DNA from: Spirosoma linguale DSM 74
GTDB lineage: Bacteria > Bacteroidota > Bacteroidia > Cytophagales > Spirosomataceae
Length of the DNA: 64,000 bases
Assembly: GCA_000024525.1 (NCBI GenBank)
Contig: CP001769.1
Span: 5,489,001-5,553,000, forward strand
Direction of reading: 5' to 3'
Shown here: one piece after another, positions 35,515 through 44,648 of the stretch
How the letters are laid out: each line of letters begins with the position of its first letter
Numbering within the stretch: the stretch's first letter is position 1
Notes under the pieces: model-generated
The model's database searches: none
Told to the model about the DNA's origin: nothing
What the model saw: the letters and a program-made list of their open reading frames with translations, nothing else
Translations under genes and position numbers: made by a program

Positions 35515-37545
35515 TCATTCAACCACCAAAACCGAATGCAGCGCCAGTTGTGGCACGGTCACGGTGGCAACTCCTTTTTCATAGCGAACGGGCAAAACTT
35601 TGTTTTCGGGTTGCTGAACGATGCGTTTTGGTTTCTTATCCAGACGAAGTCGAACGGTGAGGTTAGTCAGGGGCGGCACTTCGTCGTACGTAAATACCTG
35701 CGGGTCGGCATGGCGGCCTCCGGTGTTGATCAGGTTCACGGCGAGCCGGTCGCGTTGCCGGTTCAGGACAACGTGCACCAGATGCGAGCCGTTTACCTCA
35801 ACCACCGGATTGGGTAGTAATGGCCGAGTAAACGACGCGATAAAATCACGCAGTCGGCTGGATTGGTGTTTGTCGTAATCCCGGCTCAAGTCAGCGTAGA
35901 TAGCTGTCAGTTTTCCTTTACCAAACTGCGTTTCTGTAGCGATAACGCCCGGCACCGGGCCACCTGCTTCCGTTTGCATGAAGTTCCCAATGGGCTTTGT
36001 ATCCGGGCTGCTTATACGCACAGGCTGAAACGGGCCGGTCAGCACAATCGACGCGCCGTTGTTCAACACCCACTTCGGACCAGCTGAACTTTCCTGCATT
36101 GGTACAACGCCTAGTTCATCGGCAAACAAGCGGGTTGTTTTGGCACCGATCAGCAACAAATGACCACCCTGACGAGCGTAGTCGAGCAATTCACGCCGGA
36201 ACGCCGGGTCGAGTGAATCCTGCTGCGACACCACAATGACGGGGTACTGGCTTAATCGTCCACGCAGATGATGCTCGGCCAGCACCTCAACAGGCAACTG
36301 AGCATCCAGAAGGGCGGTCAGCACTCCGCTAATCCGGTGCGTTTGTCCATTCCCGAACAATGACTGGTTAAACGCCCGAACGGTCGTGTTGGCATACAGC
36401 ATGGCGATCTGCGGTATGGGCGTGCTGCCCTCGCAAAAGGGTTGCCTTTCCCGTACAAACCGGCTCAGCGCAGCCATGACCGGCTGTTCGCGCCGGGGTA
36501 GGGCGGCATCCCGGCTTTGTTGATAGTAGGCCTGAAACCCACCGCCGAGTGCAATGATTTCGGCCGCTTCCTGCATCAGATGTACCGCCGACTTCTGATC
36601 ACCCTGCCGCTGTACCGGGTTGAATTCGTACCAAAAGCTCCACGACATCAAATCCCAGGGCTTTTTATAAAGCTGTCCTTGTGCGGCCATAACTCGCCCT
36701 TCCAGCGCAGCCGAATTTACGCTGTTGCTGGGCGTTAGATCGCCCGACAGATAATCAACATTTGTTGTGATGGGTTCGGGCATCATGGACGAATAGGCCC
36801 AGTTTGACGCAATCCGGAACGTGGGCTGGTGGCGATGTACCGCATCGACATACTTCCCGATGTACCGGATGAACGACCGCCGGGCAAACTCGTTGAATGC
36901 CCCATAGCCAACGTCTTTCGTCGACCGTGGCACCGTTTGCCCCCCCGTTTCGGCCCGAAATTTCGCCAGGGCGGCTGGTGAATAATCCGGCACCGTAGCC
37001 CAGCACTCGCCATCAACCCATACGCCATCGGCACCATAGTCGGCCAGTTCGTTGAGTTGCGGAATCAACAGCGAGTCGACATAGGGGCCGTGGACCGATG
37101 CTTTGGACATATTCATGGAGCCGTCGGCTTTTACAGCCGCCCAGCCGGGGTGTTTGGCCAGTACAGCATCGTCGTATACACCCGAATAATGCAGATACAA
37201 CCCAACGCCATGCCTGCGCGTCACAGCCCGATAAAACGCCAGGGGGTCCTTAACAACATGTGGAGCTACAGTCGCATTGGCCACCTTTGAGGGGTAACTC
37301 GACACCCCCGGATGTCCTTTGCAGTCGATCTGAATAAAATCGGGCTTGACGGCCGTCAGCAATGAATCAAGGCCCCGTTCCGACAGGTTTCGACCAATCA
37401 ACGAGTCATTGCGTCCAGCATGGAAATCGAAGTGAAGCCCAAAATACCGTTTTGGGGCAGGATGCTTACGTGCCCTGGCAGGCGATTGTGCGCTTAAGTG
37501 AATAGGAAGAAGCGAAAGAACGACGATAAACAAGGTAACCTTCAT
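35515..37545 (-). CDS. Secreted glycoside-hydrolase-like protein (TIM barrel plus GATase-like domain)
   Basis: A 676-residue protein with a signal peptide (TLFIVVLSLLPIHLSAQ). Residues ~35-370 form a TIM barrel of the alpha-L-fucosidase/GH29-like superfamily (RYFGLHFDFHAGRNDS, GVGLYLHYSGVYDD, ADGVWVDGECWATVPDY). The acidic pair in WVDGECW may be catalytic. Residues ~395-510 resemble the beta-galactosidase trimerisation (class I GATase-like) fold (YPVIVVSQQDSLDPAFRREL, GGHLLLIGAKTTRLF). The substrate is not known. It stands alone between REPIN copy 3 and a 358-bp gap. Confidence 0.72.
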   Translation of the reverse strand: MKVTLFIVVLSLLPIHLSAQSPARARKHPAPKRYFGLHFDFHAGRNDSLIGRNLSERGLDSLLTAVKPDFIQIDCKGHPGVSSYPSKVANATVAPHVVKDPLAFYRAVTRRHGVGLYLHYSGVYDDAVLAKHPGWAAVKADGSMNMSKASVHGPYVDSLLIPQLNELADYGADGVWVDGECWATVPDYSPAALAKFRAETGGQTVPRSTKDVGYGAFNEFARRSFIRYIGKYVDAVHRHQPTFRIASNWAYSSMMPEPITTNVDYLSGDLTPSNSVNSAALEGRVMAAQGQLYKKPWDLMSWSFWYEFNPVQRQGDQKSAVHLMQEAAEIIALGGGFQAYYQQSRDAALPRREQPVMAALSRFVRERQPFCEGSTPIPQIAMLYANTTVRAFNQSLFGNGQTHRISGVLTALLDAQLPVEVLAEHHLRGRLSQYPVIVVSQQDSLDPAFRRELLDYARQGGHLLLIGAKTTRLFADELGVVPMQESSAGPKWVLNNGASIVLTGPFQPVRISSPDTKPIGNFMQTEAGGPVPGVIATETQFGKGKLTAIYADLSRDYDKHQSSRLRDFIASFTRPLLPNPVVEVNGSHLVHVVLNRQRDRLAVNLINTGGRHADPQVFTYDEVPPLTNLTVRLRLDKKPKRIVQQPENKVLPVRYEKGVATVTVPQLALHSVLVVE

Positions 37546-37903
37546 TTTCTGTGCTCATCTGATATACATCAAAGAAGGATACCTGTGGAAAAGCTTACTG
37601 CTTTAGCAGACACCGCGCCGTAGTACGGCTAAAGCAACAAGCTGGTCTAAACTGAATCCGAACTTTTTGCAGGATGTGCCTTGCTATTTGAAACCCGGCC
37701 ACAGGCTTATTGCCAATTTATGAGAATTACCTACTTAATTTGCAGTTTATACTCAATATATAACCAACAAATACACCAAGAGTATTGATCAATTAATACC
37801 CAATTGGTCTTACGGACCAAGAGTCGAAGTCGAATTCCCTATCACCTTACTACTTAGCGAACCCACCGTCACTAACTTAACCATAACGATTCATTTCAAT
37901 TGA
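37546..37903. other. Intergenic region between divergent genes
   Basis: 358 bp, AT-rich toward the right. A single hairpin element is seen at 37599-37636: arms TGCTTTAGC and GCTAAAGCA with an inner palindrome GCCGTAGTACGGC. I see no gene or firm promoter in the rest. Confidence 0.5.
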
Positions 37904-39835
37904 ATGCAATCCACCTCCTTAAAAACAAACACTGCCACTACACCCCAACTGTTAACCGTCAATAAGTCAATAGGTATTGGCCTATATGCACTACTTACCT
38001 GCTTATATGGCCTTTTATTCGTAAAGAATTTTTCGGGACCGCTGGCTGAAGTACTGCCCGGCGATACAGATCAATGGGAGTACATGGGGTATTATGTCCT
38101 GGAGAATCTAACATTTACGCCCCTGCCCCACTTGAATCTGGTCGGTGATCAAACCTTTTTCCCGTACGGTACCAATCACGCATTTCAGGGGTGGGCGCTG
38201 GAGTCAAACATGTGGTACGGGATATGTTATTCGCTCTTCGGCATGGGTCCCTGGCTGAACATCTATTACCTGCTAAGCCTATTGGCCACCAGTGCGGGCA
38301 CCTACCTTTTACTACAGGCCGATTATGGCAAACGCCGTGCCTGGCTGGCCGGGCTTCTGGTCTCTTTCCTTAACTTCTATGCGCTCAACAAATACCCGGG
38401 ACACTTTGCCTATAGTACCATTCACTGGATGGTGTTAAGCGTGCTGACCGACTTTCTGATTGTTCGGCGGGTGGTTTTAACGCAGGCTGTATCGCTGAGG
38501 CTGGTCTTGTTAAAAGTGTTGCTGCTAACGCTGTGTCTGGGGCTGGATGTGGGATATATTCTTGGCTATGCACTTAGCTCGTTTACGTTAAGCGCCCTGT
38601 TCATCAGTGGCCTGCTTATCTATCGAACGTTCCGTAAGTCGTCCGGGCTGTCGCCCTATGTTTACCTGTCTAGTATGGTGCGTACCTGGCCCGGCCAATG
38701 GCGTCCGGTTGAATCGGTCAGCCTACTGCTGGCGATAGTTGCCCTGGCTTTCTTTTACGTTCCCATACTGATCGACGTGATTCAGAATGCCAATGCCTTT
38801 GTGTTTGTCGATCGGTTCGCGGGCGGGCATGGGTGGATGCACCCCCTTCGCCTGTTAATACCCTACCTTCCTGGTTTCAATGCGCTCGACGCGGTATGGA
38901 CCATCCGGCTGCGTGATATGGCCGAAGGCTATGGTGGCGGGAGTCCAGGCTGGCTGGTTCTCGGTCTGGCTGCTGCCGGTTTCTGGTACACCCCAAAATC
39001 CGTTCGGCTGGCGTATGTGCCCTTAGCTATTTTCTTTCTCCTGCACGTTTTTTACCACCCTATTCACGTACCAACATTACGGATTTTCCCCTGGTGTCAG
39101 TTTAACCGTCATGCATCGAGGGTTACCCTCGTCTATCCGGTCATTGCCGCTGTGCTTGCCATGCACATACCCACAAACGTGCCTCGCTTCCTGTGGCTGC
39201 CCCTGCTGCTCATTGGCACGCTGGAAAGTAGTGTGGTTTACCAATTCAGGTATGACTGGAAGCCCTATTATTTCCCGGCCTCGTTCGAATCGTATATAAA
39301 CCGGATTCGGCAGCAACCCGGCGAAGCGATCCTGGACTGGCCATTTTGCGTGATTGGCGGTAATGGCATGGGGGGCGAAACCGGTTTATGTCCGCTCTAC
39401 GAGCGCAACAACTTATTATATACTCTCAAGCGATTCCATGGCAAGAAAACCATCGGGCAGTATTTTGGTCGACTGCACGAAAGTCAGCTGCAACCATTCA
39501 TCAAAGCGGGCTGGCCCCGGCTTCTGGAACCTGCCAACAAGCCAGACTTCATGAAAGCCCACCACCTGACGACCTGTTTCACCGCCGAACAGTGGGCTTT
39601 TTTCGACCGTTTCTACGAACTCAACGATTTTGCAGGTATAAACCTGTGTACCGATTTGCTCCCTAAAGCCTGCGTGCAGGCCTTTTACACCCGCTACGGG
39701 CAACCTGTAGCAACCACCGAAGTATCCGGCTCCGGTCATCTCGCCTTCATCCCAAAATCGGCCCTAGCCCGTGCCAGGGTTAATTCACGCTTAGGAAAAA
39801 AAGTCCGTTTTCCCTGCGGGTGCTCGGATAAGTGA
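37904..39835 (+). CDS. GT-C-like polytopic membrane protein
   Basis: A 643-residue protein with about eleven hydrophobic segments over residues ~25-425 and a C-terminal soluble domain of about 200 residues. The first extracytoplasmic loop has acidic residues (LAEVLPGDTDQWEYMGYYVL) and FFPYGTNHAFQGWALES, the layout of GT-C lipid-linked sugar transferases or YfhO-like proteins, in which an Asp in the first loop is catalytic. Donor and acceptor are unknown. No polysaccharide cluster is adjacent. It ends 28 bp before a REP-like hairpin. Confidence 0.68.
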   Translation: MQSTSLKTNTATTPQLLTVNKSIGIGLYALLTCLYGLLFVKNFSGPLAEVLPGDTDQWEYMGYYVLENLTFTPLPHLNLVGDQTFFPYGTNHAFQGWALESNMWYGICYSLFGMGPWLNIYYLLSLLATSAGTYLLLQADYGKRRAWLAGLLVSFLNFYALNKYPGHFAYSTIHWMVLSVLTDFLIVRRVVLTQAVSLRLVLLKVLLLTLCLGLDVGYILGYALSSFTLSALFISGLLIYRTFRKSSGLSPYVYLSSMVRTWPGQWRPVESVSLLLAIVALAFFYVPILIDVIQNANAFVFVDRFAGGHGWMHPLRLLIPYLPGFNALDAVWTIRLRDMAEGYGGGSPGWLVLGLAAAGFWYTPKSVRLAYVPLAIFFLLHVFYHPIHVPTLRIFPWCQFNRHASRVTLVYPVIAAVLAMHIPTNVPRFLWLPLLLIGTLESSVVYQFRYDWKPYYFPASFESYINRIRQQPGEAILDWPFCVIGGNGMGGETGLCPLYERNNLLYTLKRFHGKKTIGQYFGRLHESQLQPFIKAGWPRLLEPANKPDFMKAHHLTTCFTAEQWAFFDRFYELNDFAGINLCTDLLPKACVQAFYTRYGQPVATTEVSGSGHLAFIPKSALARARVNSRLGKKVRFPCGCSDK

Positions 39836-39862
39836 GAAGTCTTCTAGCGTGCGTTTACTAGC

Positions 39863-39898
39863 GGTAGCTGGCACGGGCGAATGCCCGCGCCAGCTACC
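39863..39898. repeat. Single REP-like hairpin of the RAYT family (copy 4)
   Basis: GGTAGCTGGCACGGGC and GCCCGCGCCAGCTACC pair around a GAAT loop. The core matches one half of REPIN copy 3. It lies between convergent genes and probably terminates both. Confidence 0.8.
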
Positions 39899-39914
39899 TT
39901 CACCAGACTAAAAA

Positions 39915-40637
39915 CTAATACTCCTGCACCAGCGGGTGCACCATGAACTCGTCAATGACCACGTGGGCGGGGCGGCTCACGATGAACAGCATCGACTCGG
40001 CCATGTCTTCGCTTTGCAGCCAGCCCTTCGACGTTTCGTGCCCGTGGCCTTTCTCGTGGAAATGTGAGTCGACCAGGCCCGAGTACACGCCCGTCACTTT
40101 GATACCGAACGAGCGAACTTCCTTGCGAAGTGCCCCCATAAACGCTTCCTGGGCGTACTTACTGGCGGTATACAGCGAGCCACCGGCAAAGGTCCGTTTG
40201 GCCACGTCCGAAGCGACAACGATAATATGGCCTGACCCCTGCGCTTTCAGCGTGGGCAGGGCCGCTTTGGTTAGTACAAACGTACCTTTTACGTTGGTAG
40301 CCATGAGGGCATCCCATTCCTCGACGGTAATTTCATCGACGTTTTTGAAAACGCCGTAGCCCGCGTTATTGATCACGACGTCGATCCGACCGAACTGGTC
40401 CAAAGCGGTTTGCACGACGGCTGCCATATCCGATTCGCTGGCTACGTCACCGGCAACGGCAACAATTTTACCCCGAACATGGCCTTCGGTGGCGTCTTTT
40501 TCGAGTTGCTTCAAGTCATCGGCACTGCGAGCGGTAACCACCACATTCGCACCATGTTGAGCCAGTAGCAAGGCCGTTGCCCGCCCAATGCCGCGCGACG
40601 CCCCCGAAATAATAATGGTTTTGCTTTCTATAGTCAT
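39915..40637 (-). CDS. Short-chain dehydrogenase/reductase
   Basis: A 240-residue classical SDR. The cofactor motif is SGASRGIGRATALLL (TGxxxGxG type). NNAGYG is present. The catalytic Ser-Tyr-Lys is seen in VVASDVAKRTFAGGSLYTAS followed by KYA. R38 in TARSADDL suggests NADP(H) preference. Substrate unknown. The leader contains CTTTGCG-type repeats at 40669-40709. Confidence 0.92.
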   Translation of the reverse strand: MTIESKTIIISGASRGIGRATALLLAQHGANVVVTARSADDLKQLEKDATEGHVRGKIVAVAGDVASESDMAAVVQTALDQFGRIDVVINNAGYGVFKNVDEITVEEWDALMATNVKGTFVLTKAALPTLKAQGSGHIIVVASDVAKRTFAGGSLYTASKYAQEAFMGALRKEVRSFGIKVTGVYSGLVDSHFHEKGHGHETSKGWLQSEDMAESMLFIVSRPAHVVIDEFMVHPLVQEY

Positions 40638-40668
40638 CGTAGTTCTGTTGAGCCATTTTGGCGGATTC

Positions 40669-40709
40669 CCGCAAAGGTCGCAAAGGTTCGTACAAAGTTC
40701 GCAAAGAAG
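40669..40709. repeat. Short tandem of CGCAAAG-type words
   Basis: Four imperfect units (CCGCAAAGGT, CGCAAAGGTT, CGTACAAAGTT, CGCAAAGAAG) occur in the leader of the SDR gene. On the other strand they read CTTTGCG..., a low-complexity intergenic repeat type seen in many bacterial genomes. Confidence 0.55.
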
Positions 40710-40753
40710 TTTTCCCGGTGCGACATTTACGCCCTATTCCAAACAACACCTTC

Positions 40754-41402
40754 ATGCACGAATCACTCACCGACAAGCTTAACCAACTGGAGCAGAAATT
40801 TGCCGCTATGGGGCAGGACATTACGTCTTACCTCGAAGGGCTGCTCCAGGCCGATTACCTGACTTAGTGGGATTACATTCACCTCGAAACCCTGCTGTCG
40901 CTTCAAAACCCGAAAACAGCCTATCCCGATGAAAGTGTGATGATTATGGGAATGGAACGCGAGCAGTTTCTTAAATTCCGGATGGCGCTGCTGCCATCGA
41001 GCGGCTTTCAGTCGGTGCAGTTTCGGCAAATTGAGATCGTATCGACCAATTTTCGAAACCTGCTAACCGGCACCCCTTCGGAATCGGCCTATATCTCCGA
41101 CCTTTACGAATTTATTTACTGAAAACAGGGCGCTACCGAGCTGGCCACCCAAAAGAAGACGCTTACGCTCCGCCAATTCGATAAACATTACCGGGCGCAG
41201 CTCGTTCGGTTGGCCGAGGAGCACGAAGCCAAAAATCTGTATCAGCGCTACCTGTTCCTGGCTGGTGCAGGCGAAAGCACCGCTGAACTGGCAATCGTAT
41301 CTGCCGCCCCAGCAGCAACAGATCATCTTTTTCCCGGACTTATGGACCGATGCGGAACGAGAATCCTGGGGGCAAACGCTTTTGTTACCCGGCTCAAATT
41401 AA
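40754..41402 (+). pseudogene. kynA: Decayed tryptophan 2,3-dioxygenase gene
   Basis: Continuous family similarity runs through broken frames. MHESLTDKLNQLEQKF .. LLQADYLT is followed by an in-frame TAG (40865-40867) where the family has Tyr, then WDYIHLETLLSLQNPKTAYP. An internal deletion removes the segment with the haem-pocket HQ..EL motif. GMEREQFLKFRMALLPSSGF .. YEFIY ends in TGA (41120-41122) where Trp is normal, then KQGATELATQKKTLTLRQFD. A second deletion with frameshift leads to NWQSYLPPQQQQIIFFPDLW in another frame, ending at TAA 41400-41402. An enzyme that opens the tryptophan indole ring (kynurenine pathway) has been lost here. Confidence 0.88.
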
Positions 41403-41548
41403 GCAGACAACGCATTTCTTACATTTTACCCAGCGGCCACAAACTCAATTGGCCGCTTTTTTTAGGGAAATCTAAATCCAGATGAGGCTGTTGCGTGTAT
41501 ATTTGATCGAAAGTTTGACACCCTGATTAACACCTCACCAGCGCAGCG

Positions 41549-41917
41549 ATGATTGAGTGGCTTCATTCGTATCGGTTTCGCGTCGCCCGTTTGCTCTTTG
41601 GTCTGTTCCTGACCATGTGGCTCAACGGCGTGGTGTTTCGCCACGCGCACCGGTTGTCTGATGGTCGGCTGATTGTTCACGCTCACCCTTACTGGCCTTT
41701 TGGCAAAGGGCCGATTTTACCGAATACACACACGGCCCAGGAGATTTTGCTGCTCGATCTGGCGGCTAATCTTCCCGTTGTTGTCAGTGCTTTTTTTGCA
41801 TTTCTGTTTCTGCTTCGCAGTCAGCAACAGTCCGTTTTCTGGACCCGCTTTCAGACGTTTCGCGCCAGCCATTCTTTCTTCTGTTTCTCCCATCGGGGCC
41901 CGCCCGTCGTTTGGTAA
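41549..41917 (+). CDS. His-rich small membrane protein ending in RGPP motif
   Basis: A 122-residue protein with hydrophobic segments at ~12-30 and ~72-90. The loop between is rich in histidine (FRHAHRLSDGRLIVHAHPYW .. NTHTAQE), suggesting metal binding. The C-terminus HRGPPVVW fits a Bacteroidota family I know only as hypothetical proteins near TonB receptors. The next gene, 84 bp away, is such a receptor, so a shared metal-uptake role is likely. Between them lies a small hairpin (CACCGGT/ACCGGTG, 41934-41953). Confidence 0.65.
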   Translation: MIEWLHSYRFRVARLLFGLFLTMWLNGVVFRHAHRLSDGRLIVHAHPYWPFGKGPILPNTHTAQEILLLDLAANLPVVVSAFFAFLFLLRSQQQSVFWTRFQTFRASHSFFCFSHRGPPVVW

Positions 41918-42001
41918 TTTCCTGATCTTCAGACACCGGTTTCTCTACCGGTGATTTTGCTGTATTCCTGCGGAGTACTCAATCAAACGACAACATCCTG
42001 A

Positions 42002-44476
42002 ATGAAATCATTTTTCCTACTGATTAGCCTGACGCTAACCGGCGAACTGGCCTATACACAACCCGCGCCAAGCCGAATTATTCGTGGTTCGGTAACCGAC
42101 GCTGACAGCCGCAAACCTATTCCCTTCGGCACCGTCAACCTCGTCGGTCAGAACAAAGGGGCTATTACTGATGCTCGTGGGCAATATTCGCTGTCCATCA
42201 AAGCCGATTCGGTGCTGCGCGACCTGATTATTTCCTGCGTCGGCTTCAAATCCGATACGGTACGGATCAGCCCCGGCACTAACGTATATGACGTAACGCT
42301 ACTGCCCATCGTTAACGCTTTAAATGAAGTGGTAGTGACGGGCGTAACGCGGGGAACCCTCATGAAGCAAAACCCGGTCGCTATTCTGGCCATTTCGCGT
42401 AAGTCGATTGAGAGTACAACCAGTAGCAACATCATCGACGTACTGGTGAAAAATGCACCGGGACTGACAGCGGTTAAAACTGGGCCTAATATTTCTAAAC
42501 CATTTATCAGGGGGCTGGGCTATAACCGGGTGCTGACGCTTTACGACGGGGTTCGGCAGGAGGGCCAGCAGTGGGGCGATGAGCATGGCGTGGAAGTTGA
42601 CAATTACAATATCGACCGGGCCGAGGTTATCAAAGGCCCGGCCAGCCTGATGTACGGCTCCGACGCCCTGGCAGGTGTTGTGAGTATGATGCCGATCTAT
42701 CCAAAAGACACCGATGGCAAGCTGAAAGTAGGTTTCGTGACCGAATACCAGTCGAACAACCGGCTCCTGGGCGAGTCAATCAGTCTGGCCTCCGGCGGGT
42801 CGCGCTGGGCCTGGAATATGCGCGGGTCCATACGGGCGGCCACTAACTACCAGAATAAAGTTGACGGCCGGGTATACAACACTGGCTTTTCGGAACGAAC
42901 GCTCACCACTATGCTGGGCTATTCGGGCCACCGGGGTTATTCGCGTTTCGGGGCTTCGCTCTACGACAATTTGCAGGGTATTCCCGACGGAAGCCGCGAC
43001 TCGCTTACCCGCCAGTTTACCCGTCAGGTGTTCGAATCGGACCTGGACGATATCAAGAACCGACCCATCGTACCCGCCAGCGAGTTATCGTCATACCGAC
43101 TTAGCCCGTTAATTCAGCACATTCAGCATTACCGGCTACACACGAACAACCATTATCAGATTGGTAATGGCGAACTGGACGTGTTGCTGGCGTTTCAGCA
43201 GAATGTTCGGCGGGAGTTCAATCACCCCACTCAACCCAACCAGCCGGGTTTGTACGTCCGGCTGAACACCCTGAACTATGGCGTACGGTATAACCTGCCG
43301 AACGTGGGTCGACTGGCTACAACCGTGGGCGTGAACGGCATGGCCCAGTCCAACAAGAATAAGAACGGTACGGCCTTCCCCATTCCGGACTACAAACTGT
43401 TCGATGTCGGCACGTTCGTTTTTCTGAAATACCAGGCCGATAAACTCACCCTGAGCGGTGGCCTTCGCTACGACAACCGGCACCTGACCGGCGATGATTT
43501 TTACGTAGGTGTCGACCCAAAAACCGGCTTTGACAAACGCGCTTTTTTACCGGATACTGCCGGAGCCACACTTCAGTTTCCCCGCCTGAAGCAAACATTT
43601 ACGGGTATTTCCATGAGTATGGGCGTAACCTATGAGTTCTCGGAGAGACTGGCCCTGAAAGCAAATATTGCCCGTGGATACCGTGCGCCGAGCATTACGG
43701 AAATTGCCTCCAACGGTCTCGATCCCGGTGCGCGTATCGTGTACATCGGCAACCGAGACTTTAAGTCGGAGTTCAGTTTACAGCAGGACATTGGCCTCAC
43801 CGCCACCTTCCCAGACATCAATTTCGGTGTCAGCGTATTCAACAACTTCATCCAGAATTACATATCCCTGACACAGCTGGTCGATGCACAGGGTGAGCCG
43901 GTGGTGATTGTTCCGGGCAACAAAACGTACCAGTACCAGCAGTCATCGGCTCAGTTGTACGGTCTTGAAACGCAGCTCAGTTTGCACCCCACTACCTGGC
44001 GGGGATTCAGTTTCGACAACAGTCTGGCGGTGGTGTACGGCTACAACCGGGGCAGCCGGTTTACGGATGCGGGCGTCAACGGCGAGTACCTGCCGTTTAT
44101 TCCACCCCTGCGCGTAACCACCGGCATCAGTCAGGCCCTCCCGCTTAAACGCAGTTGGTTGTCCGAATTGACGCTAAAAGCAGATGTTGAACACAACGCC
44201 CGGCAGGACCGCTTTCTGGGCCTGAACGACACGGAAACGGCCACGGCGGGTTTCACCCTCGTCAATGCCGGTGCTGATGCGCAGCTACATGTCGGCAAGG
44301 ACAAACCCGCGTTGCACGTCATATTTCAAGTCAATAACCTGTTCGATGTGGCGTACCAGTCGAACCTTAGCCGGTTAAAGTATTTCGAGTATTTCACCCA
44401 ATCGCCCAACGGACATCTGGGCATGTACGGCATGGGTCGGAATATTTGCTTAAAACTGGTAGTGCCGTTCAATTAA
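42002..44476 (+). CDS. TonB-dependent receptor with regulatory-like domain
   Basis: An 824-residue outer-membrane receptor. Signal peptide (FLLISLTLTGELAYTQ), regulatory-like domain (~25-110, SVTDADSRKPIPFGTVNLVG), plug (NEVVVTGVTRGTLMKQNPVA, FIRGLGYNRVLTLYDGVRQE, AEVIKGPASLMYGSDALAGV) and a barrel ending in ICLKLVVPFN. The plug phrase RQEGQQWGDEHG is shared with zinc/metal-type receptors of the ZnuD-like group. With the His-rich upstream partner, zinc or a related metal is a reasonable guess. A strong terminator follows at 44504-44553. Confidence 0.9.
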   Translation: MKSFFLLISLTLTGELAYTQPAPSRIIRGSVTDADSRKPIPFGTVNLVGQNKGAITDARGQYSLSIKADSVLRDLIISCVGFKSDTVRISPGTNVYDVTLLPIVNALNEVVVTGVTRGTLMKQNPVAILAISRKSIESTTSSNIIDVLVKNAPGLTAVKTGPNISKPFIRGLGYNRVLTLYDGVRQEGQQWGDEHGVEVDNYNIDRAEVIKGPASLMYGSDALAGVVSMMPIYPKDTDGKLKVGFVTEYQSNNRLLGESISLASGGSRWAWNMRGSIRAATNYQNKVDGRVYNTGFSERTLTTMLGYSGHRGYSRFGASLYDNLQGIPDGSRDSLTRQFTRQVFESDLDDIKNRPIVPASELSSYRLSPLIQHIQHYRLHTNNHYQIGNGELDVLLAFQQNVRREFNHPTQPNQPGLYVRLNTLNYGVRYNLPNVGRLATTVGVNGMAQSNKNKNGTAFPIPDYKLFDVGTFVFLKYQADKLTLSGGLRYDNRHLTGDDFYVGVDPKTGFDKRAFLPDTAGATLQFPRLKQTFTGISMSMGVTYEFSERLALKANIARGYRAPSITEIASNGLDPGARIVYIGNRDFKSEFSLQQDIGLTATFPDINFGVSVFNNFIQNYISLTQLVDAQGEPVVIVPGNKTYQYQQSSAQLYGLETQLSLHPTTWRGFSFDNSLAVVYGYNRGSRFTDAGVNGEYLPFIPPLRVTTGISQALPLKRSWLSELTLKADVEHNARQDRFLGLNDTETATAGFTLVNAGADAQLHVGKDKPALHVIFQVNNLFDVAYQSNLSRLKYFEYFTQSPNGHLGMYGMGRNICLKLVVPFN

Positions 44477-44503
44477 AACGCCTTTAGGTAGACATCCAAG
44501 CAC

Positions 44504-44553
44504 AAAAAAAACTCAACTCACTGCCTTAACGGGCGGGGAGTTGAGTTTTTTTT
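44504..44553. terminator. Bidirectional intrinsic terminator
   Basis: Arms AAAAAAAACTCAACTC and GAGTTGAGTTTTTTTT pair perfectly over 16 bp around an 18-nt loop. A T-rich 3' side on both strands suits the convergent genes on either side. Confidence 0.85.
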
Positions 44554-44648
44554 GTACTTCTCAGATACGATAAATTTCAGAGCGTCGTCGTTTGGCAAAA
44601 AGCCAGCCCCTTAGCCTGTCCGCAGCAGAAAGCCCGACCTTAGGTTAG

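Noticed and set aside
41210..41485. 91-codon frame as an independent gene
   Set aside because: Its first part is the in-frame continuation of the tryptophan 2,3-dioxygenase relic and the rest is frameshifted read-through.
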